Assembly: GCA_949317995.1 (NCBI GenBank)
Contig: OX439043.1
Location: 62,141,339 to 62,205,338, forward strand
Length of the DNA: 64,000 nucleotides
Direction: 5' to 3'
Source: Acholoe squamosa
Taxonomy: Eukaryota > Annelida > Polychaeta > Phyllodocida > Polynoidae
Positions 11,880-23,967 of the stretch are shown piece after piece. Each line of letters opens with the position of its first letter. Position 1 is the first letter of the stretch. The position numbers and the translations under genes were made by a program. The notes beneath the pieces were generated by a model. That model was not told the DNA's origin. It saw only the letters and a list, made by a program, of their open reading frames with translations, and did not search any database.

Positions 11880-13300
11880 ACAAAAATACATAGCGATATG
11901 GTGATTTTTATCATAGATTTTGATCTAGAAGGAATTTTCCATTTCTGATTTCGGTTTTGGGTTTTCAGTGAGTATCCCAAAAAATTGGCATAACAATCTA
12001 CAAATTTTGATAATTGGAATGGTTGCCATGGCAACCAGGAACAGGCATATCAGTTGATTTCTCATGAAAAATGTTCATTTTACCTTCCAAATATGGGCCG
12101 TTTCTAACGAAAATGGTGCATTTTTAATGAGACCATTGAATTCTGCATCAAAAATTATGTTAATATACTTTTATAATGATTTTAGAGTGATTTTGCCCCT
12201 CCAATGCCCCCTGGTGGCCAAATGGGGAATTAAAAATCCTCCACGGAGGGGTGTTCTCCCTTGATGGGTCACAATTATAGGAGGGTGAAGAAATCCTCCT
12301 ATGTTAAAAGATAGGAGGCCATTACATACGGGCAGATCCACTGAGCAATGATTGGGCCTATTTTGAAAGGATTTTAGCTTTGGGGAGCTACAGTAAAAAA
12401 TGTAGACCACTATTCTTCATTATTTTAGTCACATCTGATAGAAAACAGCTTGAGCTATAAGTAGAGGGCAAATTTATGTATATCGGTCTATAATTTGACG
12501 AGTTACGGAGGCTCGAAGTTGGACAATACACCAAAAATGCCCTTTTTTTGTCCAATTTTCCATCATTCCCACCTATATATTGTTAAGCTAGGCAGTATTA
12601 GAGTGTGATCAACCTATTTGCCTTTGGTGACAGGTCATAGCTATCTGTGTAGAGGCAAGGAGAAAGGGGGCTCTGTGCTAAAAGTAAACTTTAAAATTCA
12701 GATCACTGGCTTTTCAGTGATATATTTCAAGAGAAGATACTCCTGTTAGTTTTAGAGGAATGGCTTGCTAAATGTAGGTAGGTGTGATTATTTCCTGAAT
12801 TGCAATAAGCTCTATGCCTATTTGATCATGAGATACATCTATAATTAGCATAATTTATGCTAATTAGGTAAATTAACATAATTTTTTTTATTCTTTTGCC
12901 TATAACTTTTGATCTAAAAATGGTATTTTCGTTCTGTTTTCACCATAGTAAACCTAGTGAAAGCTTCCTTCAAATGGGATAATTGATTTTCCTATTTAGA
13001 ATGAAAATCATGTTTACATGGCAACAGACATCAATTAAAATGCCTATTTAGGCCCAAAAACATTCTTTTTACATGCCTAATTTGGAACCTTTCCACCCAA
13101 AATAGAACGTTTCATCTAAAATCATGGAATTCTCCATAAAAAAAGTACCCTTTAATAGTTTTAGGCATATTTTTCCTATTCTAGCCCATAGTGGTGCCCC
13201 CTGGTGGCTAAAACAGGTACTAAATCCCGCAGGAACCCCCATTTCTGCTTGCTGGCTCACATCTATTAAAAATACTTTGGCCATGTCCCTACCTCAACTG
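11880..13300. repeat. Two diverged direct copies of a repeat, about 1 kb apart
   Basis: The copies span roughly 11,900-12,330 and 12,930-13,300. Shared order: a TTGATTTTC/TTGATTTCTC phrase, a GCCATGGCAACCAGGAACAGG-like versus ACATGGCAACAGACATCA phrase, a GAATTCTGCATAAAAA-like versus GAATTCTCCATAAAAAA phrase, then TGCCCCCTGGTGGC and a GGTCACA/GCTCACAT segment. ORF-length openings are under 80 codons and are not conserved. This looks like an old tandem duplication of non-coding sequence. Confidence 0.6.
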
Positions 13301-13338
13301 TCTTTCAGACATGTGTTATAATATCGAATTGTGAGCAT

Positions 13339-15457
13339 CCTCACATACGTAACTCTTTTTTTATGCCTTAAACTTCCATGCTAAAAAAAAATATCCTCAC
13401 TGTTCTTATTAATTTGTTGAGCAGGGTCCCTAGGGAGGTTTTGATGGTAAATAAATGAAAGTGCTGGTTTGCTGCAGATATGAGCTAGGTCTCATAAACC
13501 AAAATTCAACTCCCGAAAACGTTACGTATGTGAGGTACACTTTTATATGTCTGTAGGCTATCTAAGTAAATAATTCTTTATTTCTAGTCTATTCTAGTGT
13601 AGTATCTGTATGAATTGAATGATTAAAACAAAAATCATGGCTTAAGTCTGCATTGTAAGGCCACAGAGGGGGTCTTTTGGTATCAGTGTGGAAATCCTCA
13701 CATACGTAACGAAAATATGTGGAGGAGAAAGAAAATGTTTCCAGTTGCCCTGGCAGAAATGACCGACCACTGGAAGTCACTCAGAGGATATCAAATTAGG
13801 TAAGCGCACAGCTTACTGTGATTTTGCAGCTCCATTTACACTGAAATTTCTCAAAAATAAAGTAAGGAATTTCTCATGAAATAGTGTGTGTTATATATGT
13901 GAGGGTCTGCAATTGTCTTAGATTGCATGGAAATGATGTATTTTGGGTTATATTTCCTTCTGATTGAAAGTCCCAAGCCATAGACTGGCCATAGCAGCTT
14001 GGTTATGCCATTTAGTTTGGCCAGGAAGCCCCGTACTCTTTAAGGCTTGATTTTCCTCACATACATAACATTTTCACTGGGGAATCGAAATTGCCCTTCC
14101 TGAGCTACTCCTGCTGTATATTTATCCCCAAAGTATTGTTATTTGTTGAAATTAGGGCCTACCTTTACTGCTAGGGTTCATTAGGTCCAGTTTGGATATT
14201 TTGAAATGACACCCCAGCCTGTCTGGGGTGAGAAGTGTTGATTATTTTTCCGAAATTTTCACCTCCCACACCCCAAAAGTGCATTGTTTTGAGAGGTTAC
14301 CTGCTCTTACCATTGTTTATTTACTCCTAGACCTACAATCAATCATTTCAGTACATATAACCTCTCTTTTGTTATGTACTTTGCCAGCAGTATTCCCCTC
14401 CTCGGCATTTTGTTACGTATGTGAGGTGTTTACTATATGTGTTGCACCACACACCTCCAAATAGAATTTTTCAAATAAATTGGTTGATAATCTTATAATA
14501 GTGTCCCTATCTAATATCCTAGATAGAATTAAGGCACTTACCATTTAAATTTCTGCAAGTTTCCCACAAATTTGAAAACGTTATGTATGTGAGGTTTTTT
14601 TTTTCATTTTGGTTACAATGTGTACTTCAGACCCTCCCAGACTATACATATTTTAACAACAGTAGTAAATGTAGCAATCCTGCAATTTTTTTCCTCAAAA
14701 ATTTTTTATGGTTGCTATATTCTAGGGTAAGGCTGCACTGCCGGTCAGTGATGATATTTATCATGTTCTATCCATACACAATCTTTTGGTCCTACTTACT
14801 TCTCATCCTCCATTGATAAACTGTAAATATTAGAGCATAATTGTTGATATTACTCACCTTAGTTGTTCAAAGATTTTACTCAATCTTTTGCAGTGTGCAA
14901 GTTTCTGAGGAGGACAGGCGGACCAATGAGGATGGCATGCGCTCAGAGTGAGATTGAAATGACCCATAATATAGTCTAATGTGTTAAGATATGCCTTTGA
15001 ACTACTAATTTAACAAGTCCTGTACAAGAAATAGTGAAGCAGATGATCTGTGATGTTTAAAGGTAATGCTCTATCCAAATCCTCACATAAGTAACATTTT
15101 TTTCTTTGGTATTCAGAAGTGCCTTTGCAGATCTGGACCAGAATGTATATATATTGTTGGAAAAGAATGACATCTTTTGAAAGTAGGGAGACTCTAGATA
15201 ATAGAGAGTGTTTTTCATAAAGATCTACTTATTTTTAAATGTATGAGGGAAAAGTTAAGAATGCTAGGTTACATAAAACTTTCACTGATCTCCATATTTA
15301 GTGATGAGGTGTAATAAAAAGTTCTTAGTGCAGGGATTTCGTTTTTGCTACACCTTAAGGCATGTATTGTAACATTTTGGACATGAAATCTGATGTACAT
15401 AGGATGATATTTAACAGCTTTTATGACTATTTGTTTAAAAACGTTACGTATGTGAGG
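13339..15457. repeat. Nine dispersed copies of CCTCACATACGTAAC in both orientations
   Basis: Plus-oriented copies start at 13339, 13696, 14055 (one mismatch) and 15081 (one mismatch). Reverse-complement copies (GTTACGTATGTGAGG) start at 13521, 13890 (two mismatches), 14412, 14580 (one mismatch) and 15443. Five of nine are perfect over 15 bp. Several extend further as AAAACGTTACGTATGTGAGG. Start-to-start distances are 182, 175, 194, 165, 357, 168, 501 and 362 bp, close to multiples of about 175. Intervening sequences are not obviously related to each other. The core TTACGTA resembles PAR-bZIP/NFIL3 sites. The function is unknown. Confidence 0.85.
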
Positions 15458-17685
15458 GTAAAAAATTATGGTTTTACGCCAGGGGCTATAAAAACTGACC
15501 CATTAGGAGTTGGTGACTTGAATCAACCTTTCTAACAAGCCAAGATATAGGGCTTTCAATAAAATAAAGTGTTGTTAAATAATATTAAGTTTGTGATTTC
15601 ATTGGTTCTCAGGCTGGCGAACATCCTTCACTGAATCACCCCATACATTACCATGTTTTTGAACAGTTTTATTTGCCTTTGGATAGGTAAGTATTGTAAG
15701 AAAACTATTATAGATGAATCAATGAAACCTACAGACCAGATAGAAGGATAATACAGCTGCATGGTAATGTAAAGCTCTATGTTTTCAGATCTCATTATAC
15801 CCATAAACCAGAACTCTAAACTCATGGTAACAGACGTATCTTTAAAAGTATATTAATTTTCCAAATTATTTCTACCAATAAATCTACATTGCAATATCCA
15901 TAGCTGAACCTAACAATGTTTAATCTTCCAAGATATATGATTATAATCATAAGTTATTCAATCTTCAGTATATTTCTAATGGATGTTTACGTTAATTTTC
16001 TTCAAAAAGACTTGGCACTTTTGCCTACTTTTATATTTAATTAATCACCAATATTCCTTTGATGTGAATAAATATGACAAAATGTATATCCATGTTTAGG
16101 TATTGGTGTCTACAACAAATAATATGAGGTCTCCTTATGTTTCATTTAGCCTGGTTCATGTGGTAAGCACTGAAAGCCATAAAATCATTTATCTTGCAAT
16201 TGGTGCACGTCTCACCCATATATATGCTGTCTCTCAAATTCCCTCACTGGAACTGGAAGCTAAAACACTGGATTATTGAGTATAATTTCAGTGTCATAAC
16301 AATATCACTGGAAGGTAAATCACCAGATTGTTACACACAGGATTATTGCTGCCTGACTGTACTTCAAAGTTAGCAGATTAGAGCCTGATATAAAAAGTAT
16401 AATCAACTCAGAAGTTGTTACTTAACCAACACTATACATGTGTAGTAACTCATAGTTTGATGTTCTACCAGTCATAGCTAACTGTAAACCCAGGAACAGA
16501 GTTTGAAGGTGCACAATACTTGGAGTGTTTGTAATAGCTTTATTCTTTGGGTGATGATCATGGGCACAGATAGACACAGGATCTTACAGCTTTTCTTAAC
16601 ACATAGATTATTTTATTCCTAGAGTATGGGGCTACCCTTTCAGGAACTTGCTGGGATTTGATGATATATCTGCTCCAGAAGCCGAGTCAATTATGAGAGA
16701 TTCCAGCATTTTCTCAGAAAGTAGGAGTGTTGGGGGGGACTATGGTTCCCTACCTGTAAGCACTCCAGGAGTGACCAGCGGGAACAGCAGGCAGACTCTC
16801 TGACTTTGGCTCAGAGGGGACTGTATTTTATCGCCTTAGTGCAAGAGGGTTGTATCTACATTTTTCTAGTTTTGCAGGATAGGCAAAAGAAGGGTTCCAG
16901 TTAATACAGCACAAAGTGGATACAGCAACATTGCAATGGGGCCTGTAGGCACACATACAATAGCCACTAAGGCAACGATTTGTACAGGTCGTCACTCATC
17001 ATCACGCTCCTAGATGTATCAAGGTTCAGGCTGAAAATTAGGCCAGAATAGTGGAACTAATGCAGTTATGGCTTGCATCACTTGCATGCTGGGGATTGTC
17101 ACTTTCCGGGCCAGAAAGGGAGCAGTTGGGAGCGTAATGAGTTTTAGAGCTCTGAAACTCAGACCACTTCTTCAGCAGCATCATCTAGTATCACATAGTA
17201 TATATGTCATATCACCTTTGTTTTTATGTAGAACCATGTTGTGCTATTCCAAAGCCACAGCATTCTTGTGATAAATGTATACCAGCATGAGACAGTGGTG
17301 CCCTCAGGCCACAGCCATGGAACTACCAAGGACATACTAAGTGTTGTTCTCCCGAAAGTTAAATCAGTTCAAGGTACCCCTTCTCCCCTGTATCACAAAA
17401 GACCCGCCTGAATCCACATGTATCTTGTGCAATATCCCTAATCCAATCATACTCATGACTTTATAGAAGTATATGAAGCTATGGGGAGATGATGGCTGTT
17501 CTAATGAGAGTCTAACTGTATACATAGGACTAGTAGAAGTATCTAGATGAGAAAATTCCCTCAGTATACATGTAATTAAGGCCAAAACCATGCCAATTGG
17601 CATGGTTGGTCACCATAGGGTTAAGAGATGAAATCTGGATTTGTTCAGGTTTTTGAGAGAAAATTGATCTAAAAGATGGCTGCCT
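15458..17685. other. No gene seen
   Basis: More than 2 kb of AT-rich sequence with no open frame above about 80 codons and no recognisable motif. Confidence 0.5.
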
Positions 17686-17689
17686 AAGA

Positions 17690-18900
17690 GAGTCTCAAAA
17701 ATTAGAAGCCAATTTCTCTTTTGCCCCTTCCAAGTAAGTTACTAGAAAACATTGTGCATAGGAATTTGATGGACTATTTGGACACTAATGATATAATGAG
17801 TAAAAGACGGGGAGGGCATAGAAGGGGCCACTCTACAGTTAAAACTATCAGAGAACTGACTGACTATATCTTAAGAGAACGAAATGTGGGTAAAGATACA
17901 TTAGTGGATTTTATTGACGTTAAAAAGGCCTTCGACACGGTGGATCATGGTATCCTAATAAACCAATGTAAGCTCTACGGTATTAAGGGTAAAGCTGGTC
18001 AATGGCTTGAGGGGTATCTAAAGAATAGGAAACAATGTACACAAGCTAATGGCATTAACTCCCAGCCATTAAATATACAGTGTGGAGTCCCACAAGGGTC
18101 TACGCTAGGACCACCCCTTTTTTTACTATATATCAACGAAGTTCAACGAAGTTCAACGAGTCTGTAGAAACTCAGAGGTATTACTTATACAGATGATACA
18201 GTGTTATTCCTCTCGGGTAATGACTCAAAGAATGTTAACAAACTAGTACAGGAAGACCTGGACAATTTTGATGCGTGGTGTTATAAGAATAGATTAACAA
18301 TTAATAGTAAAAAACAAAGTTTATGTGTTTTGCAAATACATACAAGTGGAATAACTGTAAACTTAGTATTAATGGTAAGAAAATATTTGGAGTGTCTAGC
18401 TATAAATACTTAGGAGTAATACTTGATCCTGCATTGACATACGAGAAATTTGTAAAGCACCAGTTAAAGACTGTTGCCTACAGGATCCATCAGCTTGCAA
18501 GAGTAAATGCATATATAGACTCCCCCACATCCGTTCTACTATACAAGTCATTTGTTCTACCATTGTTAGAGTATGGAGATATATTGCTACATGTGATAAC
18601 TGCAGTCCTGCAAGAAAAAAGACAAAATGCACAAAATAGAGGGCTTGAAGTCGCATTACGAAAATCATATAGAACACCAACTGTTGATGCACATGGCATG
18701 GCAAGGTTAAATCTGATAGAATGGAAGCTCATTTACTCAATGAAGCATATGCAAGGGCCCAGCTTGACCGGTACAAGGATAGTAGAAATTTAAAGACAAG
18801 GGCATGGGATGAAACTTTACTTAAATATCATACCCCAAATGGGGCTTCCTACACAAGAATATGGGCTAGGTTTCATCTGGAACACCTTAGCAGCTGAAAC
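17690..18900 (+). pseudogene. 5'-truncated, decayed LINE reverse transcriptase (CR1/Jockey-like)
   Basis: The plus strand encodes the fingers/palm of a non-LTR reverse transcriptase: PISLLPLPSKLLENIVHR at the 5' edge, GHRRGHSTVKTI, DFIDVKKAFDTVDHGIL, CGVPQGSTLGPPLFLLYIN, and then, beyond an in-frame TAG at 18,165, the active-site region TYTDDTVLFLSG. The catalytic box is YTDD rather than the usual Y/FADD. The frame shifts near 18,310 into NGKKIFGVSSYKYLGVILDP, a typical post-palm thumb motif, and again near 18,595. Recognisable similarity fades around LKYHTP and WARFHLEHL (about 18,820-18,895). No endonuclease or first ORF lies upstream, so the copy is 5'-truncated, as is usual for LINEs. It belongs to the same broad clade as the LINE at 53.4-55.8 kb but is clearly a different family. 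Confidence 0.85.
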
Positions 18901-19159
18901 CAGAAATCTCGAAACTCCTGAAGACTTTAGAATTTTTACAAAAATGTTGCTTAAGTTAAGACTGCCTGTCGACCCGGGGCCTTGACCTGCCACATCATCA
19001 CCTTTCTTTTTCCAATTTCTCTCCCTTTAATGTGACGGCAATCTGTTGTATTTATATATGTTTTGTTTTATGTTTTGTTTTTTGGTCTATATATACTTTA
19101 TTTACGGTGTATTCTTGCGCTTATGTGCCAGTAGGCTGTCTCACATGTTCACCAGAACT

Positions 19160-19665
19160 ATCTATAATTGCCATATTGAAACAAGGCGGCCATATTGGAT
19201 ACAGCTGTTGCACTGTAAGGCTCCAACCTTCATATGATTCTCCTAATTATAAAGTATGTATCTGTCAAGTTTCATTGATTACTTCCAGTAATTTTTTTTT
19301 TCAGAATTTATCATAATAAAAGTGAAAATACCTTATTATTTAACGTTTTGCATAAATTATGCAAATTAAGCTGAACTGAAAAATTTCAAAATGGTAAAAT
19401 CTTATTATAAGAACCGATTTCATTGAAATCTAACCATTTTGGAATAATTTTAGTCATGTTTGATATCCTTCTGAGGCTTAATGAGGTAATTTTGCCTATC
19501 TAATTAAATATGCAAATTAGGGGCATTAATATGCAAAATACAAAATGGCCCTAAGCAGATGTGGATTCTCTGGAAAAAACTGAGTAGGACCCACTCCTTC
19601 AATATAGTACATATCATGGTTAGTAAAATACAGATTTTGCCCTGTCTAATAAAGGGTCGAGTGAA
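19160..19665 (-). repeat. Dispersed repeat family C, copy 2 (inverted)
   Basis: Reverse-complement copy of 9075-9590. It starts just after the 3' part of the LINE relic, suggesting one inserted next to the other. An 89-codon plus frame across its end (19,559-19,828) is not conserved in copy 1 and is not a gene. Confidence 0.8.
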
Positions 19666-20109
19666 CATAAATATAAACTTACTATTTTTTCCCTACTCTG
19701 GGAACATTAATGAGATAGATTTTGACCTGAAGTCTGAACTTACATGGTGCCATGGACTGCCTGTCTGCTCAGAGCTAAAACTGAGAGCTCCCAGTACTTT
19801 ACAGGTCTCTTACAAGATGAATGTATAGGCTAAAAGTAGGATATATATGAATGTTAAATGCACTCATTCCTTGGCTTTAATTCAAGACCGTATTCATCTC
19901 TTAGTGATGTAAAGTAACTTTTTGAGAAGTATATAATTATGTCACACATAGTCTAAACTATACGGGTTTCTACAATCTGGACACGGATCTACTCCCCCAC
20001 TGTAACACCCTACCAAGAGGCAAGGGTATGGATATATAGGTAAGCCTACTCGAATAGTTAGAATATAAAGGGGTGCAGCCTGCCAAGGCCTAAACTATGC
20101 AAGTGCCAT
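19666..20109. other. No gene seen; short segment shared with 58.4 kb
   Basis: Non-coding. At about 20,041-20,092 the phrases TAAGCCTACTCGAATAGTTAG and TGCCAAGGCC match 58,430-58,503, where the second copy carries an extra C-rich stretch. Confidence 0.5.
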
Positions 20110-20340
20110 TTAATTAAACTGGGCTCTATACCATTGTATACTTGTTCCACCTCGTCTTATATCTAGGCATGTTCACATAGGCTTCAGCTAATCTTTAATC
20201 CTCATATAAACATATTATGTGATTGGCCAAAGATGGAGCGTGCCTTTCATGTGAGAACAGTGTACTATAGAAAAGTGCATCAGTCACCAAAACTTCCACC
20301 CAAATGTGCCTCGTAGTATTGGCCATAGTTAGGGATGTGG

Positions 20341-20415
<75 letters not shown>

Positions 20416-20960
20416 TACATGTGGGTGTGCCTTAAAGGTGAGGTATAACAGGTTAAAATGAAAGTTAGTCTTAAGTACATGTGCATGATCCATGTGTCTA
20501 GTAATGGAAATAAACGTTTTATTGTATGGAAAAAGAATTAAAGATGAAGGGCAGGGAATTCACATTACCTTGATTGATAATATCTTCATAGAAGTGAAAG
20601 GTAGTTAAAGAAATCAGATTACCTGTCTACCTCTAGTCCTTCCCAGTTTCCTGATAATGGACTAAACTTTATATAACTAGGCTTTCTGACATAACTACTA
20701 CCTCTCCAGCACCCCAACAGCTGGCTGCTGGCAGGTCTTGGCTTGTAATTGCGTGATGTGATAAATAGCACTGACGAGACAGATGACAGCTTGCTTTTCC
20801 AATTAGGCTTTAAAGGATGGGTCTGCCTCATGACTTCATGGGGACACATCATTTCTAAAAAAACTGACGAGCAGCATTATTAGGCAATTAAATAATACCC
20901 TGTTACTCCACTGTACAATAGTGCCTAAATTGGGGAACATGATTTACATAGAAATCAAAC
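20110..20960 (+). repeat. Duplicated block, copy 1, left part
   Basis: Collinear with 60,510-61,100 and about 61,575-61,680. Shared landmarks include TGTATACTTGTTCCA, GATTGGCCAAAG, ATTACCTTGATTGATAA, CAGCTGGCTGCTGGCAGGT / AAGCTGGCTGCTGGCAGGT, TGATGTGATAAATAGCACTG, and CTTTTCCAATTAGGCTT. The block includes a TA tract (about 20,343-20,408) absent from the second copy. A 77-codon minus-strand frame (20,619-20,852) has a counterpart at 60,976-61,200 in the other copy, but the proteins diverge with indels, so coding is doubtful. Confidence 0.8.
20343..20408. repeat. (TA)n microsatellite
   Basis: About 33 uninterrupted TA dinucleotides. Confidence 0.98.
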
Positions 20961-20971
20961 ATTAGTGTTAT

Positions 20972-21738
20972 TTAGGAGTTGCCAGGCCGCAAAGCGGCCA
21001 GCGATGTTGCGTTAGCAACATTGCTGGGCAACTCCTATTATGTTTTCGGTTCTGTCTCTGGGTGCCACCATTGTGTCTATTTAATTTATATCACCAGTGA
21101 CGTTACAGAGCCCCACTGACGTCACACAGCACTGGTGACGTCGATCAGAGAAGTTACCTAGATATGCGTCATGAATTCGTCACTGTGTACTCAGAACGCG
21201 TACGGAGTAGATTTCCCCTTGTATGGGCCAGGCCCCATTTGTGATGCAGCCTCACTACAGCCAGGCCTATGCTTTCTGCTCCGCACACTAGATACAGGCT
21301 GGGCATGCAGAGACTGACGATGATGATGAACTTTTGAAGCTGCTACAAGATGGGGCCAGACCCCTCAGCGCAGACAGTAGCAACCACGATGCCCAGCAAG
21401 TAGCCAGGGTAACGTGTCATGTGCACACGGACTGCACCCTTTTCCCTGCAGGACAGATTTGTATGCGTTGGCTGTGTAGTGAGGGTTGGGGGTGCAAGCT
21501 AGCCACTATGAGCCGCCCTGCCTGATGGACAGCCCAAATGCTGATTTTAATCGACATGTGACAGTGACAAGGACATGGGGAAATAAAAACATCTGATGTG
21601 GGGACTCTCCACCTAGACCCCCATTTGGTTGTGGAGGGGCTGGGGGTGTGCCTGAGAGCTCAAGAAAAATGCAGCTTGGACCACGGATAGGAGTTGCAAC
21701 TCCTATCCTATCCGTGGTCCTTGCCACATTTTTCTTGT
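20972..21738. mobile_element. Hairpin-bounded insert in duplicated block copy 1
   Basis: The second copy of the block (61.6-61.7 kb) lacks this segment, so it looks inserted. Its left end is a three-stem structure (20,973-21,037): an outer stem TAGGAGTTGCC with GGCAACTCCTA, an inner GGCCGC-AAA-GCGGCC hairpin and an ATGTTGC-GTTA-GCAACAT hairpin. Its right end (about 21,661-21,738) is a near-perfect long hairpin with arms containing GGACCACGGATA / TATCCGTGGTCC, the apex GGAGTTGCAACTCC and outer AAGAAAAATG / CATTTTTCTT. The shared TAGGAGTTGC / GCAACTCCTA sequences could be terminal inverted repeats. The middle is GC-richer and has several TGACGTCA/GTGACGTC-like sites (21,095-21,145). No protein domain was recognised in a 63-codon frame at 21,334. 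Exact insertion ends are uncertain. Confidence 0.55.
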
Positions 21739-21787
21739 TTTGCTGAGGAAATTGGGCTGAAAGATTGCTATGCCACTGTTTCCTGAA

Positions 21788-22555
21788 TAGTCTGGAATCA
21801 AAATTGACTATAATATGGGTTTTAAGCTTTCTAGGAGCATTTTAGAGTAAAATTTGGGAACATACTTTTTTAGGTCAATTTTTGGGTGTAGATTCCAAAA
21901 GGTTATGTTCCCAAGCTGAAAAATGCATATTGACCTTTGCCAGAAAACAAAATAGCCACCAAAAAAAATGAAAATCCTGTCTAAAATTCTCATTTCTTCA
22001 TCAATATGGTCATGTAATACCTCAAATCGAAGGTCTCATTGAGTTACACCATTTTTCACATACACCTTGGTTCCTATAGCAATGTGGTTACCATGGCAAC
22101 CATAAAACAACAAAATTATCTAATTTATCACAAATCTTAACTAGATCACTCCTTTTTTCCACATATCTTGTCATCCAGTATCATTAATTAAAGGTTTGAC
22201 TCTAACGCATCACTTAACTTCAACTCCATTGTTACCATGGTAACTTTGGTTACCATAGCAACAAAAAATAAACAAATAATTGACTGATTTGTTTCCAAAT
22301 CCAAACCAGAAACCTGATTTCTACACATATACAGTCAAATAATGCCTCAAAATAAAGGTCTCACTGGAACACATCTCTTCATGCTATAGCTAGATATGGG
22401 AGTTTTGGTTACCATATTACCAGAATATCAGCTAATAAATGGCCAAAACATTATCAGAATTTGACTACATTCCCCATTTCTACACCTGAGTGGTCATACA
22501 GTAGCTCTAATCAAAGGCTTTATTATGACACACCACTTTGGTGACTAGAGCCAAC
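21788..22555 (+). repeat. Left long terminal inverted repeat
   Basis: Contains AGCATTTTAGAGTAAAATTT, TTGGGTGTAGATTCC, CTCAAATCGAAGGTCTCA, and CTACACCTGAGTGGTCATA, all found reversed in the right repeat. It carries several X-box-like palindromes: GGTTACCATGGCAACC near 22,088, GTTACCATGGTAAC near 22,230, and GGTTACCATAGCAAC near 22,248. A partial extra copy of this repeat lies inside the element at about 26,405-26,550. Confidence 0.85.
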
Positions 22556-23967
22556 TGCCTAATCACCTGGAATAGTAGACACGCTTTTTAGAAGCATTAC
22601 AGACTTGACCAGGGTCTTTTTACCCTATAACAGGCCACTTGAAATGATTTTTAGCTTTGTAGACACGGCCTGCATTATCGAAAAGGGGCCTTTTTATTCT
22701 GATTTTTCCCTAAGAAAAATGTAAAAGCCTCATGTTTTTCCAGGAAAGTATCTGTATATCTGAAATTCTTTTATAGATTTACTAAGACATTTACTATTCC
22801 TTAGCTAGAACTCTCATACATGGAAATACCAAGAAAGTAATAGTACTTGGTATGTAATGGTAGCAAGTCATTTTGGTTGCTAACCTAACATAGAGTTGTT
22901 GATATTTGAGCATAGCCATAGCTCCAGCACAAAGTATAACCCAGATAATTAAACCCTAGAGCCTTTGCAAGGATTTTTTCTGGTCTGGTGAACAGCCAGC
23001 ACACATCTGTGCATGCTCCAATACCATTGCCTCGCAGCTTTCCCTGCTCCCTTCATCACACTTTAGTCACCAGCCTCCAGCCTCCAGGATCCTGGATCAT
23101 TGTTCTATGAAGTAGAGTCCACCTGGGTATGTGTCAGTGCTACCAAGTGACATGCATGAGTAGGTAAGTAGGCTGACAGGCCCTACACTACAAGATGGGC
23201 TAGGGTTGCTAACTGCTGATAATTGCAATCAGAGGTCTATAATGGGACAGAATTCAACAAGTATACTTGAAACTACAAGCAGTAGTCAGACTGTATGACC
23301 TGAACCCCCCCCCACCATACTCTGAATTGATGATATAATTGCAGTACATCAATAGTTTCTAGTCATTTGAGATAGTCACTGCCAAATAACACCCCTGCCC
23401 CCAATCCTCTTCTCTTAGTCTCTATATGACAACCCGGCCTACTAATGTCTAAACTCACCTAGACCTACTGCCATACCGTCTCCCTTGGCTGACATTGGAT
23501 TACTTTTTATAGCCTATAGTGCTCAGGTACACATACTAGCGCCTATCACTGCCACACTGTGTTCCTGGGCTAACCTTGATAGTCTAGAGTGCGCAAGTAC
23601 ACCTACCAACCCAACAGAGAACTCATGATGCATGAATGCAGCTATGTCCAGTCTGCCTGTCATTATACGTCTATTATAACCCCATAAGATGTAGTTCTTT
23701 TCAGTGTACTCTTCATTAACATCTATACTAACCCAATAACATCCACCTGATGTATTAATGCTGTCCTGGTGTGTGAGTGATATACACACATCAATGATAT
23801 GCTGATGAGTAGGTCTTATTCTCATGTCAATGATGTGACAGTTATGGGGTCTAATAGGCCCACACTAAGAGGGTTGGTCACCTGACCACACAAGGAGGGT
23901 TAGTCGCAGGACCAAGTTTGGTAACAGGCCAGGTATACATAGGGTTGGTCATAGGACATATGTGACC

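Noticed and set aside
13339-15457. CRISPR-like direct repeats
   Set aside because: The 15-bp motif occurs in both orientations with intervals of 165-501 bp, unlike a CRISPR array.
21334-21525. 63-codon Cys-rich frame
   Set aside because: No signal peptide and no conserved Cys pattern. It lies inside a non-coding insert and matches no known small protein.
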